Source: Asterias amurensis (lineage: Eukaryota > Echinodermata > Asteroidea > Forcipulatida > Asteriidae). Taken from it: a stretch of 64,000 bases of DNA. The translations under genes and the position numbers were made by a program. Every line of letters begins with the position of its first letter. The stretch's first letter is position 1. The notes under the pieces were generated by a model that worked only from the letters and a program-made list of their open reading frames with translations, made no database searches and was not told the origin of the DNA. Shown piece by piece: positions 58,437-64,000 of this stretch. The DNA is taken from assembly GCF_032118995.1 (NCBI RefSeq), contig NC_092659.1, forward strand, positions 9,775,177 through 9,839,176, written 5' to 3'.

Positions 58437-59645
58437 CAGGGGGCTATTTTCACTCGTGTCACCTAAGAGCTTCAACTTTCCGAAAACTTTGACCAGCCGT
58501 CTTCAAAAGTTGAAATATCGTCATCGGCCGCAGTAAGCACAAGCATAAAACTTATACAGTCGATTCGATATCTTAAAAGCTCATCATTATTCTGATGGAT
58601 GAAAACAAAGTGTCAACGCTTGAACAGTCTTTTGTGGGCCAAAAAAATGAAAAAGAGAGGAGGATTAACTAATAATGCAGCGTTCTTACTTTGTATGATT
58701 CAATGTATACATTGAAAAAAAAAATGATTAATAAAATATTGAAAAAAGCGTTAACATTATTATTGTTTTTTATTTTGTTTCTATTATATTTTATGTAAAA
58801 TTTCCAGACTTCCACAACATTTTTGGAAACAACTATTTCTTTGAGGGACTTGTATTGAAATGAACTTCTTAAAAAATAGGCTTAAGACTAATACAACATT
58901 ATAAGGTTTTTATATAAATACGAATCCTATATTTTACCTAATGTTTACAGGTAAACAAAAAATAATGGGATGCTTTCAAGATTTGTTTTCATATGGTGCT
59001 AAAACATTTCGTTAAAATAGCTATAGTGTACGCTAGTCATACGTCCTCCACGAAGGCGGTGTGGACCGTCAAATATTGATAATTTTAAAATGCAAGCTTA
59101 CGAAGTTGCAACATTACAGGATTCTCCATTTTCCTTACAGATACCAGTACTTGACAGACGTCTTGGTTTTAGAAGCCATAAAGCATCTTTTTCACAAGGT
59201 TGCAGTCTTGACGTCTCTGACCAGAAATGCGAAGACGATGAATTTTGGTGAAAGTTTGAGTATCCTCAAATATGTGTGTTCTGTGTTCAATTGGTTAATC
59301 CAAGTATTAATCTCCCCAAAGAAAATTCACTCTTTAGTTTTTTTCGTTTTTATGGCATAACAAATCTTATAAAAGTAAACGAGCAGTTCTTTATAAAAAA
59401 AACTCGATGCCTTGTAATGCCTTAACGGGAGCGTATACCTTTGTTTTTTTTAACCATTTGATTGTTTTAATCTATGTTAATGTAGACATATAAAGTATAA
59501 CTATAGCCTGTGATTTCAATTCAAAAGGTGGTAGCATGTTAGAGGTATCGCCGAAAAGCCAGAGTGGTTTTGTCCACGCATGAAGAGTAATCCGCCCACG
59601 ACGCACGTGTGAGCAAGAACACGTGTTTTAATACTATCATTGGTA
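58437..59645. other. Spacer between the inverted arrays
   Basis: AT-rich and unique within the window. A 99-residue open frame lies at 59061-59360 (plus), with no recognisable domain. It begins GTACACAGGGGGCTATTTTC, next to a repeat segment that also occurs at the outer ends. Confidence 0.5.
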
Positions 59646-62268
59646 AAAAATATGAAAAAAATATTATTTATCAAGCTACATTCCCTACTAATAAATTCTG
59701 AAGAGTTGAAGAATTTCTGTTGATGTTTTAATACTATGAGGATGGGTTCTGTGAAGGGTATAATAGCGAGGTCTTTTCATGCAGTCAGCGTGCCTGATGA
59801 CTATACGCTGTATAGGCGGTACTGGGAAATCGATGAGCCCCAAACGTTTGAGATGACTTTAACTTTGAATAAGTTGACAATTATACATAGGAAAAATATG
59901 AAAAAATATTATTTATTTACATACATTCTTCATTAATAGATTCTACAAATTTAAAGAAATTCTACCGGGGTTTAAATACTCTGAGGACGGGTTCTGTGAA
60001 GGGTATATTAGTGGGGTCTTTTCATGCAGTCAGCGTGCCTGTTGACTATACGCTGTATTGGCGGTACTTGGAAATCGATGAGCCCCAAACGTTTGAGATG
60101 ACTTTAACTTTGAATAAGTGGACAATTATACATAGGAAAAATATGAAAAAATATTATTTATTTACATACATTCTTCATTAATAGATTCTACAAATTTAAA
60201 GAAATTCTACCGGGGTTTAAATACTTTGGGGACGGGTTCTGTGAAGGGTATATTAGTGGGGTCTTTTCATGCAGTCAGCGTGCGTGTTGACTATACGCTG
60301 TATAGGCGGTACTGGGAAAACGATGAGCCCCAAACGTTTGAGATGACTTTAACTTTGAATAAGTTGACAACCATACATAGGAAAAATATGAAAAAATAAT
60401 ATTTATTAAGCTACATTCTTCATTAATAGATTCTAAAACTTTGAAGAAATTCTACCGGGGTTTAAATACTTTGGGGACGGGTTCTGTGAAGGGTATATTA
60501 GTGAGGTCTTTTCATGCAGTCAGCGTGCGTGTTGACTATACGCTGTATTGGCGGTACTTTGAAATCGATGAGCCCCAAACGTTTGAGATGACTTTAACTT
60601 TGAATAAGTTGACAACCATACATAGGAAAAATATAAAAAAATAATATTTATTAAGCTACATTCTTCATTAATAGATTCTAAAACTTTGAAGAAATTCTAC
60701 CGGGGTTTAAATACTTTGGGGACGGGTTCTGTGAAGGGTATATTAGTGGGGTCTTTTCATGCAGTTAGCGTGCGTGTTGACTATACGCTGTATTGGCGGT
60801 ACTAGGAAACCGATGAGCCCCAAACGTTTGAGATGACTTTAACTTTGAATAAGTTGACAACTATACATAGGAAAAATATGAAAAAATATTATTTATTAAG
60901 CTACATTCTTCATTAATAGATTCTAAAACTTTGAAGAAATTCTACCGGGGTTTAAATACTTTGGGGACGGGTTCTGTGAAGGGTATATTAGTGGGGTCTT
61001 TTCATGCAGTCAGCGTGCGTGTTGACTATACGCTGTATAGGCGGTACTGGGAAAACGATGAGCCCCAAACGTTTGAGATGACTTTAACTTTGAATAAGTT
61101 GACAACCATACATAGGAAAAATATGAAAAAATAATATTTATTAAGCTACATTCTTCATTAATAGATTCTAAAACTTTGAAGAAATTCTACCGGGGTTTAA
61201 ATACTTTGGGGACGGGTTCTGTGAAGGGTATATTAGTGGGGTCTTTTCATGCAGTCAGCGTGCGTGTTGACTATACGCTGTATTGGCGGTACTTTGAAAT
61301 CGATGAGCCCCAAACGTTTGAGATGACTTTAACTTTGAATAAGTTGACAACTATACATAGGAAAAATATGAAAAAATAATATTTATTAAGCTACATTCTT
61401 CATTAATAGATTCTAAAACTTTGAAGAAAATCTACCGGGTTTAAATACTCTGAGGACGGGTTCTGTGAAGGGTATAATAGTGGGGTCTTTTCATGCAGTC
61501 AGCGTGCGTGTTGACTATACGCTGTATTGGCGGTACTTTGAAATCGATGAGCCCCAAACGTTTGAGATGACTTTAACTTTGAATAAGTTGACAACTATAC
61601 ATAGGAAAAATATGAAAAAATATTATTTATTAAGCTACATTCTTCATTAATAGATTATGAACAGTTGAAGAAATTCTACCGAGGTTTAAATACTATGAGG
61701 ACGGGTTTTGTGAAGGGTATAAGAGTGGGGATCTGTTCTTGCACCGCGGAGCCGTGCTGGCGCCCTCTACTGGCTGATATGTGTAACATTGCTATGTTGC
61801 ATGAAAGGCAGACAAATAGGCAGCGCCTAACGACTTGTCATCAAGTCTACTGGCTGATTGGCACGAATGTTACAGTTACAATACGCTGTATAGGCGGGTA
61901 CTTGGAAGTCGATGAGCCCCAAACGTTTGAGATGACTTTAACTTTGATTAAGTTGACAACTATACATAGGAAAAAGCTGAAAACAGACTATTTATTAAGC
62001 TACATTCGTCATTAATACATTCTAAAAATTTGAAGAAATTCCGTCGAGGGTTAAATATTATGAGGTTGGGTTATGTGAAGGGGTCTGTTCTTGCAGTCAG
62101 CGTGCCTGTTGACTACACGCTGTATTGTGTACACGGAAATCGATGGGCCCCCAAACGTTTTAGTTGGGACTAGGTGAAGTTTAGCAATAACACGGGACAT
62201 GGTCAATATTTCCTTCGGATACTTATTAGTGTGTACCAATGAACCCCAAACGTTTGAGAATAAGTGTC
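59646..62268 (+). repeat. Right arm: tandem ~245-bp array
   Basis: CAAACGTTTG recurs at 59841, 60086, 60331, 60576, 60821, 61066, 61311 and 61555. A unit enlarged by ~120 bp follows (insertion around 61722-61880), then the outer unit. Most units carry an open frame of about 67 codons (MKKFYRGLNTLGTGSVKGIL...), which I read as a by-product of sequence identity. Confidence 0.93.
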
Positions 62269-62319
62269 CACCACATGAAAAAGTGAACCACACACAAACT
62301 TGGTTCAGGGTGTGACAAA

Positions 62320-63967
62320 ATGGCAGGAAAACAAGGACGGGGTTTGCTGGTGGTGAGTAATTTGATTTAAACTATTTTAACATTTCGCATTAATGATTAA
62401 AAGAAATAACACCGTAAGCAATTTTCACTCTCTCCCGTTCCTGGTCAAGAACGGGTCGGGGCGATACTTTTTGTAATAAAGGAAGTTGCCAAAACGTCGG
62501 GCTTGTGGGAAGTTGTGTTGTTTGTTGTCATCATCCTCCACTGTCCTTTTTATCAAGGCATTATGGCTTTTTCTTTGAATTGGAAAAATAATAATGGAAT
62601 GCCATACTCATGCGGTTTCGTTTCGCTATCGTCTCTCGTAACCTCGCGACAATAACGTGTCTGCTTTTTTCTGGTTCTTTTATAAAGTTTTAATTTAATT
62701 TTGGGAACGAAATTTCTTCTTCTTTGTTTCTCGCCAAAATTAGACTCTATGTGTCCTTTGAACTCTCATTGGCCGTGTCGGCGACAGAAAATCCCCTCCG
62801 CAATTTCAAAAATTGTTAAATCGTAGTTCCCAGATGCATGTTTTTGTTTTGAAATGGAAGCATATTGCGCCGTAGCACCTTGTGAACCATTACATGGTGC
62901 TAAGGATAAGGTCTTGTATCTCAAAATTTGTCCCACTCCTTGCAGTTATAATACCTGCCGCATTGGCAAAAGGCGCTTTATATACGGTTATTATTATTTT
63001 CAGGAGAAGAATGGCATCGGTTGTTTGTCTTGCAATTATTACACTCATTAGACTCGTAATTTTTTTAAATCAAGACTCAAGAAGCCAGCACCAGCAGGAC
63101 AGTCATTTCCTACCTCCAGAGTCCATGGTCATAGTGCAACCCAGAACAGTAACTTGGGGCGGGGCTCTGTACTCATTTTAAACAATTTTGTCATTTCCAT
63201 GATGAATGAGTTTCAGAGCCCCAGTTACTGGGTCTAGGTCGGAGGCGATTTTCAGCTAGTTTGTTTTCTCTTTTTTTGTTGTAATTCAGCATTTTTTTTG
63301 CAAAGCTGGGTCTTGTGGAAATCAGAGAAAATCACAGAAACACGTTCTAACAATTGATGAATGTTTGCCTTGGACGACCTCTCAAATGTGACCATTTTTT
63401 GAACAAGGAGTACAGTGAGTCACTGTCAGTGCCCTAGTTACTGGGTCGTTCTCCTGAAGATGAGCAGTGTAAACTGTTGAAGTGTTGAGACCAAACCGAC
63501 TCTTTCAGAGCCAACACACTCCCTCGAAAGAGATTTTACACATGGTTGTTCCCGCAAGTCTAATATTCATATTTGTATTTTTAGTTACTCTTACTGGGTC
63601 TAGATAGTCTAGACATGGAGATAGTCGTACCATTGTCTAGATGTAGATAGATGATGTAGATGACACCCTTATTTGGTATTGAATTGACTTGGTTTTATGA
63701 ATTGACCAAATCAATTTGAATTCAAAAAAGATCATCGTCTAATTCTTGGAATCTTCATCAATTGTGGGATTGAGACTACATTATTTTGAAAGTGCTAGAT
63801 GTTTAGAAATATTTCCTTTTAAAATGTTAACCATTAACTTTGAATAATGCAGGTACAGGTAGTTATTTTACACAGCCTAGTTGCCATAGCAACAAGCAGC
63901 TTTCCTTTCAACGTAACGCGTCAAGAGGAAGTACAGAAATCCTGTCAGCTGAGTAATCCATCCGATG
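62320..63967 (+). CDS. Unidentified secreted or membrane protein, first two coding exons
   Basis: Exon 1 is 62320-62352 (MAGKQGRGLLV, GTGAGT donor) and exon 2 is 63853-63967 (GCAG acceptor, GTGAGT donor, phase 1), continuing beyond the right edge. Joined, they give a short basic N terminus followed by VVILHSLVAIAT, a typical signal-peptide hydrophobic core, then SSFPFNVTRQEEVQKSCQL with an N-glycosylation motif (NVT). A second acceptor six bases later would drop VQ without changing frame. The start codon is ~50 bp from the foldback element's outer end, so the promoter or 5' UTR must border or lie in that repeat. Product unknown. Confidence 0.6.
62866..63010 (+). repeat. Truncated SINE
   Basis: GCCGTAGCACCTTGTGAACC and GGCGCTTTATATACGGTTAT plus an ATT tail match the SINE at 31140. 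It lies in intron 1 of the terminal gene. Confidence 0.6.
63125..63235. repeat. Inverted repeat with CCCAGTAACT-type ends
   Basis: ACCCAGAACAGTAACTTGGG and CCCCAGTTACTGGGTCTAGG are near-inverse; related CTAGTTACTGGGTC lies at ~63430 and TAGACCCAGTAACTG at ~25150. Degenerate MITE. Confidence 0.5.
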
Positions 63968-64000
63968 GTGAGTTAACTTTAAGATTTGCCTGCCTCAAAC

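Larger units (their letters stand above)
56609..62268. mobile_element. Foldback (TU-like) structure with tandem-repeat arms
   Basis: Both outer ends carry the same ~55-bp sequence in inverse orientation (GACACTTATTCTCAAACGTT, then TTCATTGGTACACAC and GTATCCGAAG). Each arm continues as a tandem array of the same ~245-bp unit in opposite orientation, around a ~1.2-kb spacer. This matches the foldback architecture known for sea urchin TU and fly FB elements. I see no target duplication at the outer ends, so a simple inverted satellite duplication is the alternative. Confidence 0.72.

Noticed and set aside
59061-59360. 99-residue frame as a transposase or gene
   Set aside because: No motif, no codon or splice evidence. 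Kept only as part of the spacer description.
59736-61650. Repeated ~67-codon open frames in the 245-bp array (also at 57366 and 57611 on minus) as a gene family
   Set aside because: Differences between units change amino acids freely, one unit carries a stop in the same frame, and no domain or splice context is seen. The frames follow from sequence identity.
56609-62268. CRISPR array
   Set aside because: The repeat unit is ~245 bp with no unique spacers between units, and the genome is animal.

Overview
This is animal DNA, most likely from an echinoderm. It contains intron-rich metazoan genes, many tRNA-derived SINE fragments, dense palindromic MITEs, and a foldback-type element resembling the TU elements known from sea urchins. 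A sea star or sea urchin is my inference; no species marker is visible. I see no bacterial genes, CRISPR array, rRNA gene, convincing functional tRNA, or retroviral/LTR element.

Layout. (1) 1-23246, minus strand: 14 coding exons of IFT80, the intraflagellar transport WD40 protein; its 3' end lies beyond the left edge. All exon phases agree and the joined exons encode about 635 residues. The first coding intron has AT-AC ends and a U12-type branch site. The introns hold an apparently complete hAT-like DNA transposon (3191-8319, two-exon 789-aa transposase), a LINE with an uninterrupted 984-aa endonuclease/reverse transcriptase ORF (17.6-21.4 kb), and many MITEs. (2) 25660-33647, plus strand: a nine-exon gene for a 404-aa CXorf58-like protein, head to head with IFT80 across about 2.5 kb. 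(3) 34-40 kb: intergenic, full of foldback elements. (4) 40.2-52.4 kb, minus strand: three C2H2 zinc-finger genes separated by MITEs, including a deleted THAP-bearing Kolobok-like element with TTAA target duplications at 45.86-46.68 kb. (5) 52.4-56.6 kb: repeats and unannotated DNA. (6) 56609-62268: a 5.7-kb inverted structure whose two arms are tandem arrays of a ~245-bp unit around a ~1.2-kb spacer. (7) 62320 to the right edge, plus strand: the first two coding exons of an unidentified gene with a probable signal peptide, starting about 50 bp outside the foldback structure.

IFT80 acts in cilia and could share a divergent promoter region with the CXorf58-like gene, but shared regulation is not shown here. 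The zinc-finger genes are probable DNA-binding regulators with unknown targets. Much of the remaining sequence is transposon-derived. Several short-element families use TTAA targets, and a THAP-containing remnant points to Kolobok-type elements as a likely source of the enzymes that moved them.
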